From Xanthomonas campestris pv. badrii (GTDB lineage: Bacteria > Pseudomonadota > Gammaproteobacteria > Xanthomonadales > Xanthomonadaceae): a DNA stretch of 64,000 nucleotides. The DNA is taken from the NCBI RefSeq assembly GCF_012848175.1, contig NZ_CP051651.1, positions 62,001-126,000 of the forward strand, read 5' to 3'. Each line of letters starts with the position of its first letter. Positions within the stretch are counted from its first letter, which is position 1. Made by a program: the position numbers and the translations under genes. Below the pieces are notes generated by a model. It did not search any database. It saw only the letters and a list, made by a program, of their open reading frames with translations, and was not told the DNA's origin. Positions 37,633 through 47,736 of this stretch are shown here, piece by piece.

Positions 37633-37889
37633 GGAAATGCCGCCTGCATCAGCGCCTGGCCGAACTGCATGATCGCCGAGGCGCCCCACGGCGCGGCGAC
37701 CGCAATGGCGGCCACCACTACCACCAGCTTGAGCGCGAACGAGATCGATGCATCCTGCAGCGACATTACCGCCTGAATGAAGGCGATCAGCAATCCGGCC
37801 AGCGCGGCGACGCCGACCACCGGCAACGACACCTTGAGGCACAATAGCAAGGCCTCGGAGGTGAATCGCACAAGATCGTCGTGGTCCAT
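37629..37889 (-). CDS. hrcS: HrcS, export gate membrane protein
   Basis: 86 residues with two hydrophobic hairpins and the family motif LIAFIQAVMSLQDASISFALKL (key SLQD). SctS/FliQ component of the export gate. Coupled to hpaA by a 4-base overlap. Confidence 0.95.
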   Translation of the reverse strand: MDHDDLVRFTSEALLLCLKVSLPVVGVAALAGLLIAFIQAVMSLQDASISFALKLVVVVAAIAVAAPWGASAIMQFGQALMQAAFP

Positions 37890-37893
37890 AGCG

Positions 37894-38538
37894 TCACCGA
37901 TAACTCAGAACCAAGCCGTGGATCAGCGTGGACCAGCCATCCATCGCCACGAATAACAGCAGTTTGAATGGGATCGCCACATTGGTCGGCGTCACCTGCG
38001 AAAGCCCCATCGCCATCAACGCATTGGCCACCACCAGGTCGATGACGATGAACACCAGATACAGCAGAAAGCCGATGCGAAACGCTTCGGTCAGTTCGCT
38101 GAGGGTGAAGGCAGGTGCCAGCACGAGCAGGTCGTCCGGCTTGAGCGTGTCGGCCTTGTCCTTGGGCCAGATCTGCTGCGCGGAGCGCATGAAAAAAGCT
38201 TTTTCGCGCTCGCGGGTGTGCTTTAGCAGAAACTGGCGAAACGGCTCACGGCAGGCGTCCAGCAGCACCACCACACGGCTGTTATCTGAGCCTGCACTGT
38301 AGTTCTGCGCGGCCTTGAATGCCTCCATGCCCACTGGCGCCATCACAAAGCACGACACCAGCAACGCGACGCCGTTGAGGACCATGTTCGGCGGTACCTG
38401 CTGTACGCCGATGGCATTGCGCAGCAGGCCGAGCACGACCACGATCTTGGTGTAGGAGGTGATCACCATCGCTGCGAAGGGCAGTAACCCCAGCAAGATG
38501 ACCACCAGCAGTAGCGAGCCGACGTCAGGCATCTGCAT
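37894..38538 (-). CDS. hrcR: HrcR, export gate membrane protein
   Basis: 214 residues, MQMPDVGSLLLVVILLG, four membrane spans, and the FliP/SctR signature YTKIVVVLGLLRNAIGVQQVPPN (key LLRNAIG.QQ.P). Start overlaps the hrcQ 3' end by 14 bases. An alternative ATG is two codons later. Confidence 0.95.
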   Translation of the reverse strand: MQMPDVGSLLLVVILLGLLPFAAMVITSYTKIVVVLGLLRNAIGVQQVPPNMVLNGVALLVSCFVMAPVGMEAFKAAQNYSAGSDNSRVVVLLDACREPFRQFLLKHTREREKAFFMRSAQQIWPKDKADTLKPDDLLVLAPAFTLSELTEAFRIGFLLYLVFIVIDLVVANALMAMGLSQVTPTNVAIPFKLLLFVAMDGWSTLIHGLVLSYR

Positions 38539-39529
38539 GTGTGGCCTCCGACATGCTGAGAATCTGTACCCCAAGATGTTCTCCCACTGCCAATAGCCGG
38601 CCGATGCCGATGGTCTGGCCATAGACCACCAGGCGGATGTCGGCCTGATCCACCGGTACCGACAGTTCGAGGACCTGACCGGGCTGCAAGCCCGACAGCG
38701 CCGAGAGCGGTAGCGCGAGCTGGTCCACTTCCAGCTGTACCGGCAGTTCAAGGGCTGCGACATCGGTGGTGGACGCTGGGAGGTCGGACTCGGAGGGATC
38801 GTGCTGCATAGTGGGGGTGGTCTCCAGAATCATCTGTTGCGGGTCCAGGCGCACCGGAGCGCGCAACACTGCGCCGCCCGGTATGCCCCAGAGCAGTTCG
38901 CCCCGGCGCACCGGAGCCGAGGCAATGCCGTGCAGCAAGACATCGCCTGGCCGTAGCGATTGCAGCAGCGCTGCCGATGCGGTGCGCCCGCCGATACGCA
39001 GGCGCGTGTTCACCAGCAGTGCGGACAGCCAGGCTGGCAACGGCGTTGGCGTTGCCAGCGCGGCGATGGCCGTTTGCAATGCGGCAAGGAGAGACGGGCT
39101 TGCCGTCTGCGCGATCGCGTCGATGTCGCCAAGCGTGATGCCGATGCCGAGTGCGTCGGTTTCTTCCGCATCGCGCTCGAAGGCGACGACTTCGGCAATG
39201 CCCAGCCCGAGCGGTACGAAAGCGCTCAGGCAATCGCTCAACAACACCCCGGCAATCGCAACGCGCAATGCGTCGTCGTCTTCGTTCAACAGCAGCGCCA
39301 AGCCGTCGCGTGCGGCGATCCGCAGATCCATGCTGCCGCTGTCCAACTGCAGCTGCAGCCGCGCCGCTTCCGCAGCGTGGATGCAGCGGCAGTGCGTGGT
39401 GAAGCCGCAGCGGCGTGCGGCACGCGCATCGCCGAGCAATCTGCCCAGCTGCGCGCGCGCGGCCGGTACCTGCCTCAGTGCCTGAGAGAGGGCACGTGCC
39501 GGTGGAACTAGGCCTGGATCGGTTGGCAA
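38525..39529 (-). CDS. hrcQ: HrcQ, cytoplasmic C-ring (sorting platform) component
   Basis: 334 residues. The start is a TTG at 39529; AGGAGG nine bases upstream decides it. The C-terminal ~75 residues (VQLEVDQLALPLSALSGLQPGQVLEL, key LSGLQPG; then ADIRLVVYGQTIGIGRLLAVGEHLGVQI in part) match the SpoA/FliN surface-presentation domain that forms the C-ring with HrcL and HrcN. First gene of the hrcQ-hrcR-hrcS-hpaA-hrcD-hrpD6 operon; its PIP box lies within hpaC. Confidence 0.92.
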   Translation of the reverse strand: MPTDPGLVPPARALSQALRQVPAARAQLGRLLGDARAARRCGFTTHCRCIHAAEAARLQLQLDSGSMDLRIAARDGLALLLNEDDDALRVAIAGVLLSDCLSAFVPLGLGIAEVVAFERDAEETDALGIGITLGDIDAIAQTASPSLLAALQTAIAALATPTPLPAWLSALLVNTRLRIGGRTASAALLQSLRPGDVLLHGIASAPVRRGELLWGIPGGAVLRAPVRLDPQQMILETTPTMQHDPSESDLPASTTDVAALELPVQLEVDQLALPLSALSGLQPGQVLELSVPVDQADIRLVVYGQTIGIGRLLAVGEHLGVQILSMSEATHADA

Positions 39530-39571
39530 GACGGGATCCCTCCTGACGGCTATGCTGACGCGTGTGCGGCG

Positions 39572-40231
39572 TCAGACAACCTCGATGCTGACCTGGAGCG
39601 TGTCACTCAGCGTGGCCTTCAGTGCGGTAGCCAGGCGCTTTTTTCCGCTGCAAAGTACCTCGCGTGCGTCGGGCGAGCTGGTGTTGAAGCGAAGCGATAG
39701 CTGGTCTGGCGAAAGCCGCAGGAACAAGGTGGTTTGCGCAAGCAGGTCGTGGTTGATGTCCAGCCACGCCTCCCAGGTACCTGCACCGCGCACCTGCGTG
39801 GCGTTGCAGAACTCGGCCACGCGCAGCGCGATGTGATTGATGGCCATCTGCGCACGCTGAGTGCGGACCCATTCGGTAGCGATCTGCCGCCCCAGCGGGT
39901 CGCTGTCATTGCCTTGATCGATGTGTCGATGCTGACCCTGGTCGAGACACGATGACGGCTCGCTTCGTACCGGCGCAGGGTCATGCTGTTCATTGGGCAC
40001 ATCCGCATCTGCATCCGCAGCATCCCCAGCGTCGGAGCGCAGCGGATTGCCGTCGCACTCCTGCGCCAATAGCGCGTTGGTTACCGCCAGCTGCGCGCCA
40101 TTCAAACGTCGTCGTAGTTGCATAAAGTTGGCGCGTTGCGCCAGCCGCAGCGGCGTTTCCGGAGCCGCCGGCCGCAGCGGTGCACCGGTGAGCGGCAGGA
40201 TGCGCACATGGCGGACGGGCGGCTTGCGCAT
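39572..40231 (-). CDS. hpaC: HpaC (HpaP), T3S substrate specificity switch protein
   Basis: 219 residues, MRKPPVRHVRILPLTGAPLRP. The C-terminal ~80 residues (WEAWLDINHDLLAQTTLFLRLSPDQLSLRF, key LSPDQLSLRF) form a FliK/YscP-type core (T3S4 domain) that binds the cytoplasmic part of HrcU and switches export from HrpB2/pilus to effectors. ATG overlaps the hrcV stop by one base. Confidence 0.9.
   Translation of the reverse strand: MRKPPVRHVRILPLTGAPLRPAAPETPLRLAQRANFMQLRRRLNGAQLAVTNALLAQECDGNPLRSDAGDAADADADVPNEQHDPAPVRSEPSSCLDQGQHRHIDQGNDSDPLGRQIATEWVRTQRAQMAINHIALRVAEFCNATQVRGAGTWEAWLDINHDLLAQTTLFLRLSPDQLSLRFNTSSPDAREVLCSGKKRLATALKATLSDTLQVSIEVV
39689..39713 (-). promoter_or_regulatory. PIP box of the hrcQ (hrpD) operon
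   Basis: TTCGC-N15-TTCGC on the minus strand, inside hpaC coding sequence, 160 bases before the hrcQ TTG. Confidence 0.82.
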
Positions 40232-42153
40232 CAGGCCACCACTCTGCCGATCGGCTGCAGCTGCACCTCCGCGCCCAGTTCCTGGAACGAATACACCTCC
40301 AGCCAACCCAGTCGCGCCTCGATCATGCGACGCACGTAACGGCGCACGTCCATCGATGCGACCACCGCGAGTGGATGCCGCGCCTGATCGCCTACGATGC
40401 GCTCCACCTGCTCAACGAGCTGATTGGCCTGCTCCGGCGGAAGGGCCAGGAAATTGCCGGCCGGGGTGGCGCGAATGGACTGCCGGATCAGTTGCTCCAC
40501 CGCATGGTCGAGCATCACTGCGGGCAGCTGCCCAGTGCCTGCGGTCGCGGTATGCGCAAGATAGCGCCCGAGATCGCAGCGCACGTACTCGGTGAGCATC
40601 AGAAGATCCTTTTCCTTCGGACCCCACACCACCAGACTCTCCAGAATGCTCTTGATGTTGCGCACTGGGACGCGTTCTTCCAGTAGCCGTCGCAACACGT
40701 CGGCGATGCGCTGGGCCGGTATCGCCTTGTTGACCTCGGCGACCAGCCCGGGATAGTCCGCGCCCACCTGTTCAAGCATCCACTGCGTTTCCTGGATGCC
40801 CACGAACAGGTGCGCGCGCGCGTGCAGCGGGGAGATGGCCTGCTGGGCCAGCGCCTGCTGCATGTCTGTGGCGTCGTTCAGTTCGGCACGGGTCTCGGGA
40901 ACGTCGTGGATCAACACTTCGTATTGCAGGCCCTGCAGGGCTTCGCTCTGCCATATCGCGATTCCCGGGAACGGCAACCCCAGCAGCTCGACCAACCGTC
41001 TGCGCTCGCTTTCGATCGCCTGATCCAGCAGCGTCGAGTCGAGCCGTGCGGCCAGCTGCGGTGAAAGCCGCATCGACAAGGGCGAGGCAAAATCCGGTGC
41101 GCTCTTGCGGATATGCGGCGCATCCCCTTTGGCACCTTTGCGGCTGGTCGATGGCAGCGCGGGCTGATCACTCCCGCTGATGTCGCGTTGCTTGCGCCAG
41201 ATCGTGTAGCCCCCGGCACCGACCGCCGCTGCCAGCAGGAGGAACAGCACCGCCGGAAAACCCGGCACGAACGCAAAGCAGGCCAGCAGCACGCTCGCTG
41301 CCATCAAGGCACGTGCGTTGCTGGTGAGCTGGCGGCCGATGTCGAGCCCGAGCGAGCTGATCTTGGTTTCGTTCTCGTTGGCGACGCGGGTGATCATGAC
41401 ACCGGCCGCGACCGAGATCAGCAGCGAAGCGATCTGCGACACCATCGCATCGCCCACCGACAGGATCGCAAAGCGGTTGGCGGCCTCGCCCGCGCTCATG
41501 CCGTGGTAGGTCACGCCCACCACGATGCCGGCAAGGATGTTGACCATGGTGATCACCAGGCCGGCGATCGCATCGCCCTTGACGAATTTCATTGCCCCGT
41601 CCATGCCGCCGTGCAGTTGGCTTTCGATGGCCAGGCGGGCGCGTTTGCGGCGTGCTTCGTCTGCGGTCAGATTGCCGCCACGCAGGTCGGCATCGATGCT
41701 CATCTGCTTGCCTGGCATCGCATCCAGGGTGAAGCGCGCGCCGACTTCCGCAACGCGCTCGGAACCTTTGGCGATCACGATGAATTGCACCGTGGTGATG
41801 ATGAGGAACACCACCAGGCCCACCACCAGATTGCCGCCTACCACCAGCTCGCCGAAGCTCTCGATGATGTGGCCGGCCTCGGCATGCAGAAGGATGGATT
41901 TTGTCGATGCGATGTTCAGCGACAGCCGCAGCAGCGTGGTGAACAGCAACAACGAGGGAAACGACGACAGCGAGATGGAGTCGGGCACATACATCGTGAC
42001 CATCAGCAACACCACGCTCAGCGTGATGTTGATGCCCAGTAGCGTATCGATCAGCGGGGTGGGCAGTGGCAGGATCATCAGGCCGATGACCGCAACCACC
42101 AAGGCGGCGACCGCCACCTCGCCGCTGTAAGTGAAATACCGTGTCGCGCGCAT
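40231..42153 (-). CDS. hrcV: HrcV, major export gate protein
   Basis: 640 residues. Eight N-terminal membrane helices (to about 320), including the FHIPEP-type signature region LRLSLNIASTKSILLHAEAGHIIE (key LRLSLNIASTK) and DAMPGKQMSIDADLRGG. A long cytoplasmic domain follows and forms the nonameric ring that receives substrates. AGGAG precedes the ATG; nine bases separate it from hrcU. Confidence 0.97.
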   Translation of the reverse strand: MRATRYFTYSGEVAVAALVVAVIGLMILPLPTPLIDTLLGINITLSVVLLMVTMYVPDSISLSSFPSLLLFTTLLRLSLNIASTKSILLHAEAGHIIESFGELVVGGNLVVGLVVFLIITTVQFIVIAKGSERVAEVGARFTLDAMPGKQMSIDADLRGGNLTADEARRKRARLAIESQLHGGMDGAMKFVKGDAIAGLVITMVNILAGIVVGVTYHGMSAGEAANRFAILSVGDAMVSQIASLLISVAAGVMITRVANENETKISSLGLDIGRQLTSNARALMAASVLLACFAFVPGFPAVLFLLLAAAVGAGGYTIWRKQRDISGSDQPALPSTSRKGAKGDAPHIRKSAPDFASPLSMRLSPQLAARLDSTLLDQAIESERRRLVELLGLPFPGIAIWQSEALQGLQYEVLIHDVPETRAELNDATDMQQALAQQAISPLHARAHLFVGIQETQWMLEQVGADYPGLVAEVNKAIPAQRIADVLRRLLEERVPVRNIKSILESLVVWGPKEKDLLMLTEYVRCDLGRYLAHTATAGTGQLPAVMLDHAVEQLIRQSIRATPAGNFLALPPEQANQLVEQVERIVGDQARHPLAVVASMDVRRYVRRMIEARLGWLEVYSFQELGAEVQLQPIGRVVA

Positions 42154-42161
42154 GCGATCTC

Positions 42162-43235
42162 CTAGCAGGACAGCGGGCTGTTGCCGTCGTCGTGGTTGCG
42201 GCCGAGTTCATCGACCCAGCGCAACACCACCGCTACCGTCTCGAACAGCGACTCGGGTACTGCATCGCCAAGTTCGACCTGATGCAGCGCACGTGCCAGC
42301 GGCGGATTGGCAACGATCGGAATACCGTGGTTGTGCGCAAATGCGCGCAGTTCCAGCGCACCGTCGTCCACGCCCTTGGCAACCACCTGCGGCAAGCCGA
42401 AGCCGTCCGGTTCGTAGGCAAGTGCGACGGCGTAATGGGTCGGGTTGACTACCATCACCTTGGCCTTGGCGACACGTTCGCGCGGGTCGCCGAAGACCAG
42501 TTCCTTGGCGAATTCCTTGCGCTTTCCCTTCACCTCGGGGTCGCCTTCGCTCTCCTTGTGTTCGCGCTTCTGTTCGTCCTTGCTCATGCGTTTGTCGCGA
42601 ATGAATAGCCAGTGTTGCACGCTCCAATCCGCCGCGCCAACCAACACGAAGACCAGTACCGCCAAGGCGCATAGCGTGCCCAGCGTACGCCAGCCAATCT
42701 GGGCGATGTCAGACGTAGGCTCGTAGGCAAGCCCGACGATCATCGGCATGAGCCCGCGTATCCCGAACCACAGCACCACGCCGATCAACAGGGCTTTGAT
42801 GCCCAACTTGAGCAAGTCGATGAGACTTCGCAACGAAAAGAGTTTTTTGACCCCGTTCACGGGATTGAGCGAATCGAACTTGGGCGTCACCGGTTTGAGC
42901 GAGGCATTCAGACCTGTCTGGAGGAAGGTGCCGATCAATCCGGCCGCCAGGCAGACTCCCAGGAACGGCAGCATCAGCAACAAGCCCTGCATGCAAATGT
43001 TACCGAGCGCGCGGTTCATGGCTGTCGCATCGCGCGTATTGGCGGTGAAATCGAAGCCGATCGACATCAATGTGCGCATGTGTTCGACACAGTAACTGCC
43101 GGCCAGTTTCATCACCAACAGGGCACCGAGCAGCACCGTAGCTGCGGTTACGTCCGGGCTGATCGGGATTTCCCCGTCCCTTCGCGCGTCCTGCAGTTTC
43201 TTTTCGGTCGGCTTCTCGGTCTTCTCATCCGACAT
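42162..43235 (-). CDS. hrcU: HrcU, autocleaving export switch protein
   Basis: 357 residues from MSDEKTEKPTEKKLQDARRDG, four membrane helices, and the NPTH autocleavage motif in KVMVVNPTHYAVAL (about residue 265). Cleavage lets the machine change substrates together with HpaC. First gene of the hrcU-hrcV-hpaC operon, with a PIP box 70 bases before the ATG. Confidence 0.97.
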   Translation of the reverse strand: MSDEKTEKPTEKKLQDARRDGEIPISPDVTAATVLLGALLVMKLAGSYCVEHMRTLMSIGFDFTANTRDATAMNRALGNICMQGLLLMLPFLGVCLAAGLIGTFLQTGLNASLKPVTPKFDSLNPVNGVKKLFSLRSLIDLLKLGIKALLIGVVLWFGIRGLMPMIVGLAYEPTSDIAQIGWRTLGTLCALAVLVFVLVGAADWSVQHWLFIRDKRMSKDEQKREHKESEGDPEVKGKRKEFAKELVFGDPRERVAKAKVMVVNPTHYAVALAYEPDGFGLPQVVAKGVDDGALELRAFAHNHGIPIVANPPLARALHQVELGDAVPESLFETVAVVLRWVDELGRNHDDGNSPLSC

Positions 43236-43304
43236 GGTGCTCTCCGCCCGCCGTTGCTGCGTGCCGATTGTGGGTGAGCCATTGCCAGACAACCGGCTTT
43301 TGAG

Positions 43305-43329
43305 GCGAACGGGTGCGTAGGTCGGCGAA
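43305..43329 (-). promoter_or_regulatory. PIP box of the hrcU operon
   Basis: TTCGC-N15-TTCGC on the minus strand between the divergent hrcU and hrpB1 genes. Confidence 0.9.
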
Positions 43330-43343
43330 GTCCGCAAGGTTTG

Positions 43344-43368
43344 TTCGCCACAGTATTCCGATGTTCGC
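43344..43368 (+). promoter_or_regulatory. PIP box of the hrpB operon
   Basis: TTCGC-N15-TTCGC on the plus strand, 80 bases before hrpB1; only 14 bases from the hrcU box, so HrpX bound here could serve both directions. Confidence 0.9.
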
Positions 43369-43448
43369 TTCTGAAAGGTTCTGCTCGACGCGGACGCGTA
43401 GCGTTATGCGCGCATGCTATCCACGGCCATTCAATGACGAGGTGCAGT

Positions 43449-43904
43449 ATGGAAAATATAGAATGTCCAGGCGCGGTCGTGAGCGGTCTGATCGAGCTGA
43501 TCACGGTCGGACTGACCCACGAAAAAATCGACGAGGCCGCAGCGGTGCTGGGCGCAGTGCGGGTGCTGCGGCCGGAGTTGAAGGCGCTGGATACCTTCGA
43601 TGCGTGGATTTCGATCAAACGCGGCAATTATCTGGAGGGTGCCCGCCTGCTGCGTGAGCTGGAGGCCGATGCGGCTTCCAAGCCGTTGTGCAAGGCTCTA
43701 TACGCCTGCTGCCTGTTTGCATTGGGCGACCAGTCGTGGCATGGCGTTGCAGAGGGGCTGATCGAAGAGGACGCCGATGCCGACGCGGTCGGCCTGGTCA
43801 AGGCGCTGTCCGGACGCTACACCCCGACACCCGCGCCGGTGGAGGCGCAGATCGAATCCCCATTACAGATGGAAGTTCCCAACGCGCAGTATCTGCGTGC
43901 CTGA
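43449..43904 (+). CDS. hrpB1: HrpB1, periplasmic T3S accessory protein
   Basis: 151 residues, same as Xcv HrpB1. MENIECPGAVVSGLIEL and two TPR-like helical repeats; in Xcv the protein is periplasmic, binds peptidoglycan and HrcC and is needed for the pilus. No classical signal peptide. First gene of the hrpB operon. Confidence 0.94.
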   Translation: MENIECPGAVVSGLIELITVGLTHEKIDEAAAVLGAVRVLRPELKALDTFDAWISIKRGNYLEGARLLRELEADAASKPLCKALYACCLFALGDQSWHGVAEGLIEEDADADAVGLVKALSGRYTPTPAPVEAQIESPLQMEVPNAQYLRA

Positions 43905-43937
43905 GCATCGCCAGACCCGACCCTGCCGGAGCATGTC

Positions 43938-44333
43938 ATGACGCTCATTCCACCCGTCCCGCCGATCACCGCAAGTAGCGGTGTTTCCACGCAAGCGTTA
44001 ACGCCGACGGCGGCGGCACCGAACCAGGCCCTGGTCAACCGCTTTCAAGCGTTGATGCAGTCTTCAAGGCCGTTGCCGCCCGCCATGCAGCGTGTGGGAG
44101 AGCCCAGCATGATGAGTCGGGTGATCGATGTGCAGAACGATGGCGTGCGCACCGTGGCCGAGCATATCGATGCCTTCAGCATGCAGGCGCCAGCCATGAA
44201 TCTGCAGGAAATGACGGCGCAGCAGATAAAGCTGATGCACGAGCTGACGATGGTCGGCTTCAACCTCAATGTCAGCGTCGGCGTGGCGCAGTCGGGCAAG
44301 AACGCCGTGCAGACATTGTTCAAGAACCAATAG
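43938..44333 (+). CDS. hrpB2: HrpB2, early secreted inner-rod protein
   Basis: 131 residues, [17 protein letters not shown]. The C-terminal [26 protein letters not shown] (key [16 protein letters not shown]) is like the YscI/SctI inner rod. HrpB2 is exported first and is stopped when HpaC acts on HrcU. 33 bases after hrpB1. Confidence 0.93.
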   Translation: MTLIPPVPPITASSGVSTQALTPTAAAPNQALVNRFQALMQSSRPLPPAMQRVGEPSMMSRVIDVQNDGVRTVAEHIDAFSMQAPAMNLQEMTAQQIKLMHELTMVGFNLNVSVGVAQSGKNAVQTLFKNQ

Positions 44334-44334
44334 C

Positions 44335-45093
44335 ATGCGCGCGCTCAGATGCATGGTGGTACTGGTGGCACTGCTGCTGTCTGCCTGCAGTCAGCAGCTG
44401 TATTCCGGGCTCACCGAGAGCGATGCCAATGACATGCTTGCGGTACTGTTGCGCGCCGGTGTGGATGCGGAAAAGGTCACGCCGGATGATGGCAAGACCT
44501 GGGCGGTCAATGCACCGCACGATCAGGTGTCCTACTCGCTTGACGTGCTGCACGCGCACGGCATGCCGCATGAGCGGCACGCCAATCTCGGCGAGATGTT
44601 CAAGAAGGACGGCCTGATCTCCACACCTACCGAAGAGCGCGTGCGTTTCATCTATGGTGTGTCGCAGCAGCTGTCGCAGACCTTGTCGAATATCGATGGC
44701 GTGATTGCGGCCGACGTGGAAATCGTGCTCCCCAACAACGACCCGCTCTCGGCATCGGTCAAGCCCTCCAGCGCCGCGGTGTTCATCAAGTTCCGCGTTG
44801 GTAGCGACCTGACCAGCATGGTGCCGAACATCAAGACGTTGGTGATGCACAGCGTGGAAGGACTCACCTACGAAAACGTGAGCGTCACGCTGGTGCCGGG
44901 CGGCGCGGAGAACGATGCATTTGCCGCATCGGCGCCGCCACGTTCCTGGCCGTGGCCATGGCTGGTCGGCAGCGCGCTGGCGCTGTGCGTGGCGGTTGCT
45001 GCGGCAGCGCTGTATTGGTTGCCGAGCGCCGATCCGCGCCGCTGGGGCGGCTGGCAGCGCCTGCGCGCGTTGACCAGAAAAAATGCCGGGTGA
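44335..45093 (+). CDS. hrcJ: HrcJ, inner-membrane ring lipoprotein
   Basis: 252 residues. Lipobox LLLSAC with the modified C18, YscJ/SctJ domain ([17 protein letters not shown], then [27 protein letters not shown] in part), and a C-terminal membrane helix (about 208-230). Forms the inner ring under HrcD. The start is the ATG one base after the hrpB2 stop; an in-frame ATG inside hrpB2 is less likely. Confidence 0.95.
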   Translation: MRALRCMVVLVALLLSACSQQLYSGLTESDANDMLAVLLRAGVDAEKVTPDDGKTWAVNAPHDQVSYSLDVLHAHGMPHERHANLGEMFKKDGLISTPTEERVRFIYGVSQQLSQTLSNIDGVIAADVEIVLPNNDPLSASVKPSSAAVFIKFRVGSDLTSMVPNIKTLVMHSVEGLTYENVSVTLVPGGAENDAFAASAPPRSWPWPWLVGSALALCVAVAAAALYWLPSADPRRWGGWQRLRALTRKNAG

Positions 45094-45102
45094 GGTCAGC
45101 GG

Positions 45103-45732
45103 ATGGACAACGCACGTATCGACAACACAGTACGGTGCATTCAACGCTGGACGGCCATGCTGGCGGCATTGGCGCAATCACTGGATGCTGAGCGGGTCGC
45201 CCATTGGCTTGGTCAGGTTGCGGCGATGGGCTGGGCGCAAGCGCCTGCGCATCGGCGTTTGCGCGTGATCCAGGCCTGGTCGGGGTGGTCGGGCTTGCCG
45301 CTGGCGGCGCTCGACCTGCCGGCTAGCACGCTGGTCCTGCTCACACCCGCGTCGCTGGCGAAGGTGCTGATCAGCCGCGCCCTGTTCTCGCGCGGATTGG
45401 CGCTGCGCCGCTGCATCGAACGCGAGCGCCTGGACTGGTTCGAGCAGCGGGTGGGGCCAGCGGTGCTTGAGCATGTGCGCCAGCGTGCGGTCACCGGCCT
45501 GCCCATGTCGCTGCTGCCGCGCGATGCCGATCAGCTGGCGTGGATCGGCGATGGCTGGCGTCGGATGCAGGCCGATGGTGTGTGGCCCGATCCCTGCATG
45601 GCCAAGCTGCTGGCGCTGTCCCTGCCGCTGGGCGCCGCGCAGGTGGCGCCTGTCGCCGCAGACGGCCAGAGCGCTGCATTCCTGCAGGCGCTTCCCGCCC
45701 TGCTGCCGGAGCTGCCATGCGTCTGTGGCTGA
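45103..45732 (+). CDS. hrpB4: HrpB4, T3S cytoplasmic accessory protein
   Basis: 209 residues, same length as Xcv HrpB4 from memory. LGQVAAMGWAQAPAHRRLRVIQAW and LMPLS-type C-end; belongs to the SctK-like accessory group thought to join the sorting platform. Overlaps hrcL by 16 bases. Confidence 0.9.
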   Translation: MDNARIDNTVRCIQRWTAMLAALAQSLDAERVAHWLGQVAAMGWAQAPAHRRLRVIQAWSGWSGLPLAALDLPASTLVLLTPASLAKVLISRALFSRGLALRRCIERERLDWFEQRVGPAVLEHVRQRAVTGLPMSLLPRDADQLAWIGDGWRRMQADGVWPDPCMAKLLALSLPLGAAQVAPVAADGQSAAFLQALPALLPELPCVCG

Positions 45733-46418
45733 GGTCCACACCGGAGGCGGTCGGCCTGGATTGCGATGTCATTCCGCGCGAGGCCTTGGCCTCGATGCTG
45801 GCGCTGGATGCGGCAACCGCGCAGGTGCACGCACGTTGCGCGCAGACCCTGGCCGAGGCTCAGGCGCGTGCACAGGCGCTGATCGACGAGGCGCAACAGC
45901 AGGCCGAGGCGATCCTCAACGATGCCCAGGACAAGGCCGAGCGCAGCGCACGCCTGGGCTATGCAGCCGGGCTGCGCCATCAGCTCGACGCGTGGAACGA
46001 GCGCGGCCTGCGGCATGCCTTCGACGCCGAGGCAGCCGCGCAGCGCGCACGCGAGCGCCTTGCCGAGATCGTCGCGCGCGCCTGCGAACAGGTCGTCCAC
46101 GGGCACGATCCCGTCGTGCTGTATGCGCGTGCCGCACAGGCATTGGAGGGCGCCATGGACGAGGCGAAGGCCCTGCGGGTGAGCGTGCATCCGGATGCGT
46201 TGGACGACGCACGGCGTGCCTTCGATGCGGCCGCGGCGGCCGCAGGCTGGAGCATGCCCGTGGAGCTGTGCGGCGACGCGAGTCTGGCCCTGGGCGCCTG
46301 CGTGTGCGAATGGGATACCGGCGTGTTGGAGACCGATCTGTGCGATCAGCTGCGCAGTCTGCGACGAGTCATTCGCCGGGTGTTGGCCACGCCGCAGGCG
46401 GTGTCGGATGCTTGCTGA
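45717..46418 (+). CDS. hrcL: HrcL (HrpB5), ATPase stator
   Basis: 233 residues, [21 protein letters not shown] central Ala/Gln/Glu-rich coiled coil (about 40-85, [19 protein letters not shown]) and a C-terminal FliH/SctL-type domain. Links HrcN to the C-ring. Overlaps hrcN by 11 bases. Confidence 0.92.
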   Translation: MRLWLRSTPEAVGLDCDVIPREALASMLALDAATAQVHARCAQTLAEAQARAQALIDEAQQQAEAILNDAQDKAERSARLGYAAGLRHQLDAWNERGLRHAFDAEAAAQRARERLAEIVARACEQVVHGHDPVVLYARAAQALEGAMDEAKALRVSVHPDALDDARRAFDAAAAAAGWSMPVELCGDASLALGACVCEWDTGVLETDLCDQLRSLRRVIRRVLATPQAVSDAC

Positions 46419-47736
46419 GATGCCGCTGCTGGAGACGATGCTCGAGCGCGAATTGGCCGCGCTCGCGTTCGGCCGCCGCTACGGCAAGGTGGTCGAAGTG
46501 ATCGGCACCATGCTCAAGGTGGCCGGTGTGCAGGTCAGCCTGGGCGAGGTGTGCGAGTTGCGCCAGCGCGATGGCAGCGTGTTGCAGCGCGCCGAGGTGG
46601 TCGGCTTCAATCGCAATCTTGCCTTGCTGGCGCCGTTCGGCGAGCTGGTCGGGTTATCCCGCGAGACGCGTGTGATCGGACTGGGGAGGCCACTGGCGGT
46701 GCCGGTCGGATCGGCGCTGCTGGGACGCGTGCTCGATGGACTGGGCGAGCCGGCGGACGGACAGGGACCGGTTGCCTGCGATACCTGGATACCAATCCAG
46801 GCACAGGCACCCGACCCGATGCGCCGGCGGTTGATCGAACACCCCATGCCGACCGGGGTGCGGATCGTCGATGGCTTGATGACGCTGGGCGAAGGCCAGC
46901 GCATGGGCATCTTTGCTGCAGCCGGCGTGGGCAAGAGCACCTTGATGGGCATGCTCGCGCGCGGCACGCAATGCGATGTCAACGTGATCGTGCTGATTGG
47001 CGAGCGCGGGCGCGAAGTGCGCGAGTTCATCGAGATGATTCTTGGCGAAGAGGGCTTGGCACGCAGCGTGGTGGTGTGTGCGACCTCCGATCGCTCCTCC
47101 ATCGAGCGCGCCAAGGCCGCCTACGTCGGTACCGCCATCGCCGAGTACTTTCGCGATCAGGGCATGCGCGTTCTGCTGATGATGGACTCGCTGACCCGCT
47201 TTGCCCGCGCGCAGCGCGAGATCGGTCTGGCCGCCGGCGAGCCGCCGACGCGGCGCGGCTTTCCGCCATCTGTGTTCGCCGAGTTGCCGCGTCTGCTCGA
47301 ACGTGCCGGCATGGGCGAGAGCGGCTCGATCACCGCGTTCTACACCGTGCTGGCCGAGGACGACACCGGCAGCGATCCGATCGCCGAAGAAGTGCGCGGT
47401 ATCCTGGATGGGCATCTGATTCTCTCTCGCGAGATCGCTGCCAAGAACCAGTACCCAGCCATCGACGTGCTGGGCAGCCTGAGCCGGGTGATGAGCCAGA
47501 TCGTGTCCGCACAGCAGCGCCAGCACGCCGGCCAGTTGCGGCGCCTGCTGGCCAAGTACAACGATGTGGAGACCCTGCTGCAGGTCGGCGAGTACCGCCA
47601 GGGCAGCGATGCAGTCGCCGACGAAGCAATCGCCAGGATCGATGCGATTCGCGATTTTCTCAGCCAGCCCACCGATCAGCTCAGCGACTATGAATCCACG
47701 CTGGAGCAGCTTGAAAGCGTGATCGACGATGCGTGA
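46408..47736 (+). CDS. hrcN: HrcN, T3S ATPase
   Basis: 442 residues, identical in length to Xcv HrcN. Walker A AAGVGKST at 171-178, Walker B in [12 protein letters not shown], the ERGREVREF catalytic loop and [14 protein letters not shown]. Unfolds effectors and strips them from HpaB. Start inside hrcL ([10 protein letters not shown]). Confidence 0.97.
   Translation: MLAEMPLLETMLERELAALAFGRRYGKVVEVIGTMLKVAGVQVSLGEVCELRQRDGSVLQRAEVVGFNRNLALLAPFGELVGLSRETRVIGLGRPLAVPVGSALLGRVLDGLGEPADGQGPVACDTWIPIQAQAPDPMRRRLIEHPMPTGVRIVDGLMTLGEGQRMGIFAAAGVGKSTLMGMLARGTQCDVNVIVLIGERGREVREFIEMILGEEGLARSVVVCATSDRSSIERAKAAYVGTAIAEYFRDQGMRVLLMMDSLTRFARAQREIGLAAGEPPTRRGFPPSVFAELPRLLERAGMGESGSITAFYTVLAEDDTGSDPIAEEVRGILDGHLILSREIAAKNQYPAIDVLGSLSRVMSQIVSAQQRQHAGQLRRLLAKYNDVETLLQVGEYRQGSDAVADEAIARIDAIRDFLSQPTDQLSDYESTLEQLESVIDDA

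Noticed and set aside
41113..42042. 309-residue plus-strand frame inside hrcV
   Set aside because: His/Gln/Asp-rich antisense shadow of hrcV.
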